The notes beneath the pieces were generated by a model. That model was not told the DNA's origin, did not search any database, and saw only the letters and a program-made list of their open reading frames with translations. From assembly GCA_025929535.1 (NCBI GenBank), contig JAICLZ010000033.1:1-45290 (forward strand): a stretch of DNA of 45,290 bases, written 5' to 3'. Positions 34,982 to 42,781 of this stretch are shown here, piece by piece (positions within the stretch are counted from its first letter, which is position 1; each line of letters begins with the position of its first letter). The translations under genes and the position numbers were made by a program. This DNA is from Gemmatimonadaceae bacterium. Its GTDB lineage: Bacteria > Gemmatimonadota > Gemmatimonadetes > Gemmatimonadales > Gemmatimonadaceae.

Positions 34982-36133
34982 CGCAGGCACCGGGGGATGC
35001 ACGGGAAGCGCGATGTGGAACTGGCTGCCGCTCCCCTCCGCGCTGCGCACCCAGATCCGCCCGCCATGCACCTCCACCGCCAGCTTGCAGAACGCGAGGC
35101 CCAGCCCCGAGCTGCGCACCCGCGGCACCTCCGGCTGTTTGGCACGCTCGAATTTCCGGAAGATCAGCTCGTGATACTCCGGTGGAATACCAGGCCCGTT
35201 GTCCGCCACCGTGAACAGGATCCCGCCCGTGGCCGTGTCGCGGTGTGCCAGGATCGTGATCTCGACTCCGCTCCGGGTATGGGTGAGCGCGTTCTGGATC
35301 AGGTTCGCGAACACGCGCTTGAGCAGCCCCTTGTCGGCATTGATCACTGGCGCGTCTTCCGCCACATCCACGAACACCTTCGCGCCCTCCTGCTGAAAGC
35401 GCACATCCCACTCGTGCACGATCTCGGCGACGAAGGCGCCCGGCGCGATCGGCGAGAGATCGAGATCGATCGCGTTCTCCTCGATGCGCGCGACCTCGAG
35501 CAGATCGCCGATCAGGCCGAGCAGATCTTCCGCCTTCGACTCGGCATCGCCCAGCACGCGGCGCTGCGTTTCGCTCACCGCACCGAAGTCGCCGTCGAGC
35601 GCCATCTCGAGCGAGGCGAGCACCGACGTGAGCGGCGTCTTGAGGTCGTGCACGATCATCTTCATGAGATCGTCGCGCACCTTTTCCAGCTCGCGGAGCT
35701 TGCGATAGCTGTCGTCGAGCGCGTCGGTGGCGAACTTGAGGCGCAGCAGCGAGCGCACGCGCGCACTCAGGATCTGTCGATTGTGCGGCTTGGTGAGAAA
35801 ATCATCGCCTCCCGCCTCGATCGCCTTCACGCGATCCGTCGTGTCGTTGAGCGCGGTCACGAAGATCACGGGAATGCGCTCGGTGCGTGGATCGCGCTTG
35901 AGCCGGCGGCACACCTCGAAACCCGTGGACCGGTCATCGACGCGAAGCACGCCCGCGGGCATCGCGACATCGAGAATGCACAGGTCGGGCTTCTGGGCGA
36001 AGCACATCTCGACCGCGCTCGGGCCATCGTTCGCCGAGATGACGCGATAGCCAAGCATCGCCAGCTGATCGTACAACAGCTCGACGTTGGCGGGAACATC
36101 GTCCGCTACCAGGATGAGCGGAACGTGCGTCAT
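34958..36133 (-). CDS. Receiver-histidine kinase hybrid (receiver first)
   Basis: A 391-residue cytoplasmic signalling protein with no membrane segment. Residues 1-130 are a receiver domain: acidic pair D11-D12, phospho-aspartate D55, T93 and K115. Residues about 135-155 are a coiled-coil linker. The HisKA helix has H162 in MIVHDLKTPLTSVLASLEMA, and the HATPase domain has the N-box asparagine N281, DNGPG (311-315) and GLGL (343-346). The receiver carries about ten extra residues (AGVLRVDDRS) between the conserved DVAMP and GFEVCRRL. No DNA-binding domain is present, so the output is phosphotransfer. It lies 13 bases after the FadL-like gene. Confidence 0.93.
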   Translation of the reverse strand: MTHVPLILVADDVPANVELLYDQLAMLGYRVISANDGPSAVEMCFAQKPDLCILDVAMPAGVLRVDDRSTGFEVCRRLKRDPRTERIPVIFVTALNDTTDRVKAIEAGGDDFLTKPHNRQILSARVRSLLRLKFATDALDDSYRKLRELEKVRDDLMKMIVHDLKTPLTSVLASLEMALDGDFGAVSETQRRVLGDAESKAEDLLGLIGDLLEVARIEENAIDLDLSPIAPGAFVAEIVHEWDVRFQQEGAKVFVDVAEDAPVINADKGLLKRVFANLIQNALTHTRSGVEITILAHRDTATGGILFTVADNGPGIPPEYHELIFRKFERAKQPEVPRVRSSGLGLAFCKLAVEVHGGRIWVRSAEGSGSQFHIALPVHPPVPALAAARGA

Positions 36134-36146
36134 GCCATGCTGCGGG

Positions 36147-37277
36147 TCACGGGCGAAGGAAGAATCCGGCGCTCAGAATCCACGCGTGCTCCGACACATC
36201 GGGAACGTTCGCCGAGCGGTTTGCCCGCGTGACCGAGAAATCGACGCGCGAGCGACCGCGCGACACCGGAACTCCGAGGCCGAGACTGTAGTCGGTCTCG
36301 TGCACGCCGATCGTATTCACCTCGAACGGAAGAATGCGATGCCGGTAGCCCAGCCGCAGCGGAAACTCCTGCCCGAAGAGGCTCGGTGCGCGAACCTCCG
36401 CTCCCAGCCCCCAGTCCCAGCCATCGACGGCCTTGATCTCCGATTCCGCAAGTCCGTTGAGCGCCGACCAGCCATGCCACTCCGCGTTTGCCGACAGCGA
36501 GAGCCCCGAGACGCCGCCAAACACCGTGCCGACGCCGAACCGCTTCGGCACGCGCGCACTGCTCAACGTGGTGTCGTTTCTGTATGCGCGCATGGTGCCG
36601 CCGGCATCACCGGAGACGCCCACGTAGAGCGTCGGCATTGGGCGCCAGTCGACGCCGCCGGTGAACGAATGTCCGGTGTAGCTCAGCGTCGAGCCCTGCG
36701 AGAAGACGGCGAAGTTCGTGTCCGCGAAGGTGCGCGAGATCAACAAGCGGTTCTGGCCGGTGAGTACGTGGCCGGCGATGCCGACGCTGAGCGACGGCAA
36801 TACCAGAAAGGACCCCGCGAGCCGCACATCGTTGATCGCGCCGTCGGTGGAGAAACTCTCGTTGTAGAGCGAGCTGTCTCCCGTCGCGAAGTGCGCGTAG
36901 CCGGTGCTCGACGTCTGCCACGTGCGATCGAGAAAGGTGGTCGACGAGATTCCCACCGTGACGCGGGGGCCGACGTTGAGCGCACCGGCGAGCAGCGGAA
37001 AGCGCGCCGTAGTCGTGTTGTCCGAGGTACCGTTCGCCTGTACGTGCCTGAATTCGGGATCGTATTGGAAGTAGAAGCCCGGGCGTCCCCACGTCGCGAG
37101 CGCGGCGGGATTCATTGGCGAAAGCGGATCGTTCTCCGCGATCGAGCCGCCAAGCGCCTCGGCGTGCGTCGAGAGTCCGCCGGCCGGATAGCCGAAGCCC
37201 TGTGTACTGAGCGTGCCCTGAGCGGCCGCGGAGGACGCGACGGTCGCGCAGAGAACGAGCGTACGAAGCGTTCGCAT
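36147..37277 (-). CDS. Outer-membrane protein, OmpP1/FadL-like
   Basis: A 376-residue barrel protein with a signal peptide ending at SSAAAQ. The segment after it, STHAEALGGSIAENDPLSPM followed by NPAAL, is the pattern seen at the N-terminus of FadL-like and PorV-like proteins (A-x-G-G-A to N-P-A). The rest alternates in short beta strands, for example LSVGIAGHVLTGQNRLL, and ends in HAWILSAGFFLRP. I use ATG 37277, which forms TGATG with the lipoprotein stop; GTG 37280 is an alternative. It may transport hydrophobic compounds or act as a secretion-linked porin; the sequence does not decide. Confidence 0.78.
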   Translation of the reverse strand: MRTLRTLVLCATVASSAAAQGTLSTQGFGYPAGGLSTHAEALGGSIAENDPLSPMNPAALATWGRPGFYFQYDPEFRHVQANGTSDNTTTARFPLLAGALNVGPRVTVGISSTTFLDRTWQTSSTGYAHFATGDSSLYNESFSTDGAINDVRLAGSFLVLPSLSVGIAGHVLTGQNRLLISRTFADTNFAVFSQGSTLSYTGHSFTGGVDWRPMPTLYVGVSGDAGGTMRAYRNDTTLSSARVPKRFGVGTVFGGVSGLSLSANAEWHGWSALNGLAESEIKAVDGWDWGLGAEVRAPSLFGQEFPLRLGYRHRILPFEVNTIGVHETDYSLGLGVPVSRGRSRVDFSVTRANRSANVPDVSEHAWILSAGFFLRP

Positions 37278-38632
37278 CACGGGAGTCCGAACCCGCTGCG
37301 CGGGATGTAGGTCAGATGCAATCGCGGCCGGAGCGAATCCACCGGCGACGCGTTGGTGTAGAGCAGGAAGCGGCGTGCGTCGCGCCCTTCACCCGACGAC
37401 TGCAGCACGATCGCTCGCTGCATGCGATTCGGTCCCTCCGCGCGCCAGAGCGTCACGAGATTCGCGGTCTTCGACACGAGCACGAGCGTGTCGGTGCGCG
37501 TCTCGGCCGGATTCATTCGCACGGCGAGCAGCGGCACCGTCGCAGGATCCGCGAGCAGGAGCGCCGCCTTCGAGACGTCGGTCACGATCGGGGAGGCGAC
37601 CACGACCCGCGGCGTCAGTGAAATCGAGTCCGTGCGCGCGAACGTCGGATCACCCTGCTGATGCAACAGCAGCGTCGCGCGAACGATCGTCGTCGACGAA
37701 TCGATCAGCGCTCCGGGAAGGGTGAATCGCATGTACAGACGAGTCGATGGCAATCCGCCAACGGGCATGACGTCCGCCGGTGCCGGCGGCGATCCCTTCA
37801 GAACGAGCTGGTAGTTGGCGAGGTACTTGAACTCGGGACCGCCGGATGCCTTGGAGACCGAGTAGTTCACGAACGTGAGCGAGTCGGTGGCGGGAGCGGC
37901 GGAGTGTGCCATGTACTGCAGGCTCGGACCGGTCTGCGTGCCCGTCGCATTGCTCGTGGACTTGATCGGTGTGATCCCGACCTGGGCATTGCCGGTGGAA
38001 TCGTGGCCGTAGCTGAACAGACGGACGCCGAGCCGAATGCGCGTGCCCGTGGTGACGTGCTGGCGGATGAACGTCGTATCGAGCGGAACGATGTGGAGGC
38101 CGGCCACGGAATCCTTCTTGACGTTCAGGCTGCCGAGGGCGGGACGAGTCAGGAAGAGCTGATGAATCGTCGCGGTATCGAGCTCCGGCACGTTGGCATC
38201 GATGTCGATCACCTCGAAGCGCAGCGAGTCGCGGATCATCGAGGTGTCCGGCGTGGCCGTGAACTGCAGGTTGGCCGCGGTGATGCTCGCCACGGGGACG
38301 AACGGCGCGGTGGTGTCGGCGCGCGGAAAATTTCGCTGCAGCGAGTCGTAACGCAGCGAGGCGCCGGACACGATGCTGTCGCCCTGTGCATCCTCGTACC
38401 GGGCCACCAGCAGATTGGTCTCCGTGCCAAGCGGCGGCATGCCGGTCACGAGCACCGTGCTGTCGAACACCTGGTCGGCCACGAGCACGGTGTCGTGCAC
38501 CTCGAGCTGCTGCCCGGGACAAAGCGTCGGGCAGGCGGCTCCCCCGGCGAGATCCTCCTGGCACGCGCCGAGCGTGAGGAGAGCGAGGCCGAGGAGCGGG
38601 AGCAGCCGGTGCCGTGCGCGCAACACAATCAT
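37277..38632 (-). CDS. Large lipoprotein of unknown function
   Basis: A 451-residue lipoprotein with signal [20 protein letters not shown] and lipobox LGAC. Two more Cys in AACPTLCPG follow the lipidated one. The rest is beta-rich and threonine-rich, with repeated phrases of the form [20 protein letters not shown] and [20 protein letters not shown] followed by ATLLL. This looks like the surface lipoproteins with repeated jelly-roll modules found in Bacteroidota (DUF4270 style), though I cannot confirm that family. It is sandwiched by ATGA and TGATG overlaps between cdd and the FadL-like gene, so it may work with the barrel. Confidence 0.75.
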   Translation of the reverse strand: MIVLRARHRLLPLLGLALLTLGACQEDLAGGAACPTLCPGQQLEVHDTVLVADQVFDSTVLVTGMPPLGTETNLLVARYEDAQGDSIVSGASLRYDSLQRNFPRADTTAPFVPVASITAANLQFTATPDTSMIRDSLRFEVIDIDANVPELDTATIHQLFLTRPALGSLNVKKDSVAGLHIVPLDTTFIRQHVTTGTRIRLGVRLFSYGHDSTGNAQVGITPIKSTSNATGTQTGPSLQYMAHSAAPATDSLTFVNYSVSKASGGPEFKYLANYQLVLKGSPPAPADVMPVGGLPSTRLYMRFTLPGALIDSSTTIVRATLLLHQQGDPTFARTDSISLTPRVVVASPIVTDVSKAALLLADPATVPLLAVRMNPAETRTDTLVLVSKTANLVTLWRAEGPNRMQRAIVLQSSGEGRDARRFLLYTNASPVDSLRPRLHLTYIPRSGFGLP

Positions 38633-39039
38633 GAGGAAGGAAAAGAATTCGAAGTAAAGGGCGCGGGGAGCAGCTGGTCGAGCGACCAGTGCGCCTCCGC
38701 GCCAGCAGTCGTGCAGCTGGTGATCTCGAGCGACGGCGCGAACTCGGCGAGCACCTGCCGGCAGATCCCGCAGGGTGCGACCGGCGTGGGTCCTTCGGTG
38801 GCGATCACGAGCGACGTGAAGCTGCGCTCACCCTGCGAGACCGCCGACAGAACGGCGGCCCGCTCCGCACAGATCGTCGCGCCAAAGGATGCGTTCTCCA
38901 CGTTGCAGCCGGTGAACGTTCGTCCACCCGCGGCCGCGAGCGCGGCTCCCACGCGAAAGTGCGAATAGGGAGCGTACGCGCGCGCCATCACCGAGAGCGC
39001 GGCAGCACGGAGAGCATCCTTCGGGGCCGCGTCCATCAT
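38629..39039 (-). CDS. cdd: Cytidine deaminase
   Basis: A 136-residue homotetrameric-type cytidine deaminase converting cytidine and deoxycytidine to uridine forms. The N-terminal phrase [14 protein letters not shown] is typical. The zinc ligands are C57 (in TICAER, with the catalytic E59) and C90/C93 in [16 protein letters not shown] 39039 is followed by a second ATG; the first overlaps the stop of a candidate short gene upstream (ATGA). The stop overlaps the lipoprotein start in the same way. Confidence 0.95.
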   Translation of the reverse strand: MMDAAPKDALRAAALSVMARAYAPYSHFRVGAALAAAGGRTFTGCNVENASFGATICAERAAVLSAVSQGERSFTSLVIATEGPTPVAPCGICRQVLAEFAPSLEITSCTTAGAEAHWSLDQLLPAPFTSNSFPSS

Positions 39040-39125
39040 TCGGCCGTCAGAGAGCGCAGGTCGTCCTCGGGAAGTGTCTGGTCGATGTCCGAAATGCCGG
39101 CCACCCAAGGTGTCCGAACCCACAT
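39036..39125 (-). CDS. Candidate 29-residue small protein upstream of cdd
   Basis: From ATG 39125 the frame reads [20 protein letters not shown] then DDLRSLTAE and stops with TGA that overlaps the cdd ATG (ATGA). GGGG lies 5 bases before the ATG. The C-terminal half looks like real protein (acidic, amphipathic), and third codon positions are about 72% G or C. The frame stays open back to the alr stop codon, so it could instead begin earlier, for example at a TTG. It may be a genuine small protein, a coupling leader for cdd, or chance. Confidence 0.4.
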   Translation of the reverse strand: MWVRTPWVAGISDIDQTLPEDDLRSLTAE

Positions 39126-39206
39126 AGAACCCCGCAGCCGCGGTTCGGTGCCCCGCAACTCGCACAAAGCTACTAGGATGGCGGACCGTAGCCCACCATC
39201 GAATCT

Positions 39207-40283
39207 TCATTGGCCGCCCTGATGACGGCGCGGCAGCCGCGCGTTGAGCCCCGTGAGGATCTCGTACGGACTCGCATTCGCGAGCTCGGCCAACTCCGCC
39301 ACGTCGATTCGCTCGGCGCCATCGCGTCCGAGCAGCGTCGCGACATCACCGATGCGGACGTCGAGTGCCGAGACATCGAGCATCGTCATGTCCATCGTCA
39401 CCACCCCGGCTACCGGCGCGCGCCGTCCGCCAACGAGCGCGTGTGCGCGATTGCCCAGTGCGCGCCGGTAGCCGTCCGCGTAGCCAACGGGCAGCGTCGC
39501 GATCCGCGTCTCGCGCTCCACGCGGTACGCCGCATCGTAGCTCACGCTCTCCCCCGCACGCACGGTTCGAAGCTCCACGATGCGTGCGCGCATCGCGACC
39601 ACCGGCTCGGGCTGCGCCAGCGGCGGCGGCCCGACCGGCACGCCGTAGAGAAAGACTCCGGGCCGGCTCACGTGCCTGCGCGTTCCTTCGCTGCGAACGA
39701 TCGCACCCGAGTTCGCGGCGTGCAGTACCGGCGGGATTGCCGGAAGCGCTTCGACCGCCCTCTCGAAGCGCTTCTCCTGCGCCGCGATCGAGCCATCGTC
39801 GAGCGTGGCCGAGTGAAAGTGCGTGAACGCGCCTTCCGGTGGATGCGCGCGAAGCACGGTGGCGAGCTGGCCCACCTCGTCCCACGGCACGCCCGATCGC
39901 GACATCCCCGTGTCGATCGAGAGATGCCACGCGCCGCCGGCGATGCTCGTCCAGCGCGCGATCGACGCCGCCGACGCGAGCGCGGGCGTGAGACTCGCGT
40001 CGCGCACCGCCGCGAGATCGTCCATCTGAACGGAGGTGAAAAGCAGAACGCGACGCCGAATGCCGGCCTCGCGAAGCTCGCGCCCTTCTTCCATGGTGGC
40101 GACGCCGTAGCCCCATGGCGCGAGCTGCTCGAGCGCACGCACCACGCGCACCGCCCCCAAGCCGTACGCATCCGCCTTGACCATCGGAAGGATGTTGCCC
40201 GCGTGCGCCGCCATCGTACGCGCGTTGCGCACGATCGCGTCCAGGTCGATCTCGAGCCAGCCGCGACTCAGCTCCATCGGCAT
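39207..40283 (-). CDS. alr: Alanine racemase
   Basis: A 358-residue PLP enzyme converting L- to D-alanine for peptidoglycan. The PLP lysine is K36 in [11 protein letters not shown]. The second catalytic base is Y249 in [12 protein letters not shown]. Other family segments are [32 protein letters not shown] and RPGVFLYGV. The C-terminal beta domain includes [14 protein letters not shown] and [19 protein letters not shown]. The ATG at 40283 gives [12 protein letters not shown]; the ATG two codons later is possible. It diverges from mazG with 47 bases between the two starts. Confidence 0.96.
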   Translation of the reverse strand: MPMELSRGWLEIDLDAIVRNARTMAAHAGNILPMVKADAYGLGAVRVVRALEQLAPWGYGVATMEEGRELREAGIRRRVLLFTSVQMDDLAAVRDASLTPALASAASIARWTSIAGGAWHLSIDTGMSRSGVPWDEVGQLATVLRAHPPEGAFTHFHSATLDDGSIAAQEKRFERAVEALPAIPPVLHAANSGAIVRSEGTRRHVSRPGVFLYGVPVGPPPLAQPEPVVAMRARIVELRTVRAGESVSYDAAYRVERETRIATLPVGYADGYRRALGNRAHALVGGRRAPVAGVVTMDMTMLDVSALDVRIGDVATLLGRDGAERIDVAELAELANASPYEILTGLNARLPRRHQGGQ

Positions 40284-40312
40284 TGCCGCGTGCGCGCGAG
40301 AAGGAATAGCTT
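40283..40312 (+). promoter_or_regulatory. Candidate mazG promoter
   Basis: TTGCCG (40283-40288) and TAGCTT (40307-40312) are 18 bases apart. The same -10 string and spacing are seen for asnS. GGAGG at 40322-40326 then leads to the mazG ATG at 40331. The -35 box overlaps the alr start codon, so the divergent genes share this region. Confidence 0.45.
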
Positions 40313-40330
40313 TCGCGCCCCGGAGGATCG

Positions 40331-41098
40331 ATGACCGACAAACCCAGGCTCGAGGATGCGCTCGCCCTGATGCGCGACCTGCGCGCGCGCTGCGATTGGG
40401 ATCGCGCGCAGACGCACGAATCGCTTCGCCCCTATCTCATAGAGGAAGCGCACGAGCTGGACGACGCGCTCCGGCGCGGCGATCGCTCCGACATGCGCGC
40501 GGAGCTCGGCGATGTGCTCCTGCAGGTGCTCTTTCACTCCGTGATCGCCGAGGAGCAGGGCGCATTCGACATCGACGACGTGGCGGGATCGCTCATCGCG
40601 AAGATGCGCGAGCGGCATCCGCATCTCTACGGGGGCGGCGAGCGGCGCGACTGGGAAGAGATGAAGGCGTCGAAGCGCGAGTCGATCGCGGATGGCCTCC
40701 CCGCCGCACTGCCCACGCTGCATCGCGCCTACCGGCTGCAGGAGCGCGCCGCCGGCGTCGGCTTCGACTGGGACGACACGGAAGGTCCCGCGCGAAAGGT
40801 GGAAGAGGAGCTGGCCGAGGTGCGCAGCGAGCTTGCGCAAGGTCACGTTGGGCCGGGCGGCGCGGCGCGCGCGCAGGCGCATCTGGAGGACGAGCTGGGC
40901 GACCTGCTCTTCGCGGTCATCAATCTCTGTCGCCGCGCGGGTGTGCATCCCGCGCTCGCGCTCGACCGCGCCACGGACAAGTTCGCGCGCCGCTTCGAGG
41001 CCATCGAGACGCTCGCTCGCGAGCGCGGCATCGTGGTTGGAGACGCGGGGATCGCGGCGCTCGACGCGCTCTGGAACGAGGTCAAGCTCGCGGAGTAG
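40331..41098 (+). CDS. mazG: Nucleoside triphosphate pyrophosphohydrolase MazG
   Basis: A 255-residue tandem MazG protein that hydrolyses non-canonical or excess NTPs to NMP and pyrophosphate. The first repeat has RARCDWDRAQTHESLRPYLI then EEAHEL and ELGDVLLQVLFHSV (about residues 20-70). The second has VGFDWDDTEGPARKVEEELA and DELGDLLFAVINLCRRAGV (about residues 143-205). The metal-binding E-E-x-x-E and E-x-x-D patterns are kept in both. It has a clear GGAGG ribosome site. It converges on asnS. Confidence 0.95.
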   Translation: MTDKPRLEDALALMRDLRARCDWDRAQTHESLRPYLIEEAHELDDALRRGDRSDMRAELGDVLLQVLFHSVIAEEQGAFDIDDVAGSLIAKMRERHPHLYGGGERRDWEEMKASKRESIADGLPAALPTLHRAYRLQERAAGVGFDWDDTEGPARKVEEELAEVRSELAQGHVGPGGAARAQAHLEDELGDLLFAVINLCRRAGVHPALALDRATDKFARRFEAIETLARERGIVVGDAGIAALDALWNEVKLAE

Positions 41099-41110
41099 CG
41101 TGCCGCGCAT

Positions 41111-41125
41111 CGCGTGGCTCACGCG
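41111..41125. terminator. Small hairpin between convergent mazG and asnS
   Basis: CGCGTG (41111-41116) pairs with CACGCG (41120-41125) around GCT, in the 37-bp gap between the two convergent stop codons. There is no T-run, so terminator function is only suggested by position. Confidence 0.25.
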
Positions 41126-41135
41126 CGCGCGGGGC

Positions 41136-42437
41136 TCAGGGCCGCAGCCGGTGCATCATCCGCGGAAACGCGATCGCCTCGCGCAGATGAGGCAGCCCGC
41201 AGATCCACGCGATTGTGCGCTCGAGGCCGATGCCGAAGCCGGAGTGGACGAAAGTGCCGTAGCGTCGCAGATCGAGATACCACTCGTACGCCGCGGGATC
41301 GAGTCCCTCCTCCACGATGCGCCCGAGGAGCCTGTCGTAATCGTCCTCGCGCTGGCTGCCGCCGATCATCTCGCCGTACCCCTCCGGCGCGAGCAGATCG
41401 TCACAGAGCACCGTGCGCGGGTCGTTCGGATTCTCCTTCATGTAGAAGGCCTTCGCTTCCTTCGGATAGTTCATCACGAACACGGGGCGATCGTAGTCCG
41501 CCACGATCAGCGACTCATCCTCGGCCCCGAGGTCTTCGCCCCACCGCGTGGTGCTGCCCTTGCGATGCAGCAGCTCGATCGCGTCGCCGTACTCGAGCCT
41601 GTAGAACGGCGCCCTGATCGCCTCGAGCTTCGAGAGATCGCGCTCGAGCTCCCCGAGCTGCGGCGAGCACCTCTCGAGGGCGCGCTCCACGAGATAGGAG
41701 ACGAGGTCCTCCTGCAGCACCATGTTGTCGTTCGAGTCGTTCCACGCGACTTCGGGCTCGATCATCCAGAACTCGGTGAGATGCCGTCGCGTCTTCGACT
41801 TCTCGGCGCGGAACGTGGGGCCGAAGGTGTAGATCTTTCCCCATGCGGCGGCGGCGGCCTCGCCGTACAGCTGTCCCGTTTGCGCGAGGAACGCATTCCC
41901 CTCGTCGAAGTACTCGGTGGAGAAGAGGCCGGAGCGCTCGCCGATCGCCGCGGTGAGGATCGGCGTGTCCACGCGAAGAAACTCCCGCGCGTAAAAGAAG
42001 TCGTGGATCGCCTGCTCGAGCTCACTGCGCACCATCGCGATCGCGCGCTGGCGCGGGGAGCGCAGCCAGAGGTGGCGATGATCGAGCAGAAAGTCGATCC
42101 CGTGCTCCTTGGGCTGGATGGGATAGCTCAACGGACTCGCGCCGACGATCGCGAGGTCGGTGACTCCGAGCTCGTAGCCTCCGGGCGCGCGCGCATCGGC
42201 GCGCACCTCGCCGGTGACCGCGACCGAGCTTTCGAGTGTAAGCTGCGCGAAACGATCCCACACCTCCTGCGCCACAGCGGACTTGACCACCACGCACTGG
42301 AGCAGGCCCGTGCCGTCACGCAGGACGAGAAAGGCCACCTTCCCGGACGAGCGGACGGTGGTCACCCAGCCGCGAACGGTGACGATGCGACCGACTTCGC
42401 TGCTCAACCCGCTAATGCGTGAGAATGCCAATGTCAT
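41136..42437 (-). CDS. asnS: Asparaginyl-tRNA synthetase
   Basis: A 433-residue class IIb synthetase charging tRNA-Asn. The N-terminal OB-fold has VTVRGWVTTVRSSGKVAFLV and LRDGTGLLQ. Motif 2 is in GPTFRAEKSKTRRHLTEFWM and motif 3 is in GFGIGLERTIAWICGL, with the final LREAIAFPRMMHRLRP typical of AsnRS, where AspRS would read RDVIAFPK. The start is ATG 42437. An upstream TTG at 42470 overlaps the predicted -10 box, so it cannot be the start if that promoter is right. Presence of asnS suggests direct charging of asparagine. Confidence 0.95.
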   Translation of the reverse strand: MTLAFSRISGLSSEVGRIVTVRGWVTTVRSSGKVAFLVLRDGTGLLQCVVVKSAVAQEVWDRFAQLTLESSVAVTGEVRADARAPGGYELGVTDLAIVGASPLSYPIQPKEHGIDFLLDHRHLWLRSPRQRAIAMVRSELEQAIHDFFYAREFLRVDTPILTAAIGERSGLFSTEYFDEGNAFLAQTGQLYGEAAAAAWGKIYTFGPTFRAEKSKTRRHLTEFWMIEPEVAWNDSNDNMVLQEDLVSYLVERALERCSPQLGELERDLSKLEAIRAPFYRLEYGDAIELLHRKGSTTRWGEDLGAEDESLIVADYDRPVFVMNYPKEAKAFYMKENPNDPRTVLCDDLLAPEGYGEMIGGSQREDDYDRLLGRIVEEGLDPAAYEWYLDLRRYGTFVHSGFGIGLERTIAWICGLPHLREAIAFPRMMHRLRP

Positions 42438-42781
42438 TGATTTGGCGGAGGTTACGTTTGGGGAGCGCAAGCTATCGCGCCGCCGATACGAGTGTCAACG
42501 TTCGGATACGACCAAATGACCGTTGCGCCGGAACAAAAGTGGGTGGTTGCGGCTAGAGCTACGTATCGCCGATTTTGTTCTCTGGTTCGGCTGGCCAGTC
42601 ATTTGCGTTTCCCGTGGGCGGCAGCACTTTGCGCGGACAGTGGCAAGGCTGCATCAATGGAGCACATGAACGGTTCGCAGGTCGAGCTCACACCTCCGCG
42701 TCGCCACACGGAGGCGCGCCCCACAGGTGCGCGCCGTTCGCGCATCATCCCGTGCATCCAGGTGCGCGAGGTTCGTGAGTC
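42438..42781. other. Divergent intergenic region with leader hairpins before the histidine kinase gene
   Basis: This 344-bp gap separates asnS from the plus-strand kinase gene. It holds the asnS promoter near its left end. The right third has two strong hairpins on the plus strand: CCTCCG (42693-42698) with CGGAGG (42709-42714), and GGCGCGC (42713-42719) with GCGCGCC (42729-42735), the latter extended by CC/GG around ACA. They share G42713-42714 and cannot both form fully. The left two-thirds is less GC-rich than its surroundings. I see no convincing promoter for the kinase gene and no known riboswitch or T-box. Confidence 0.5.
42469..42498 (-). promoter_or_regulatory. Promoter of asnS
   Basis: On the minus strand a perfect -35 TTGACA (42493-42498) is followed after 18 bases by TAGCTT (42469-42474). 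The leader to ATG 42437 would be about 25 bases and lacks a clear Shine-Dalgarno sequence. Confidence 0.55.
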
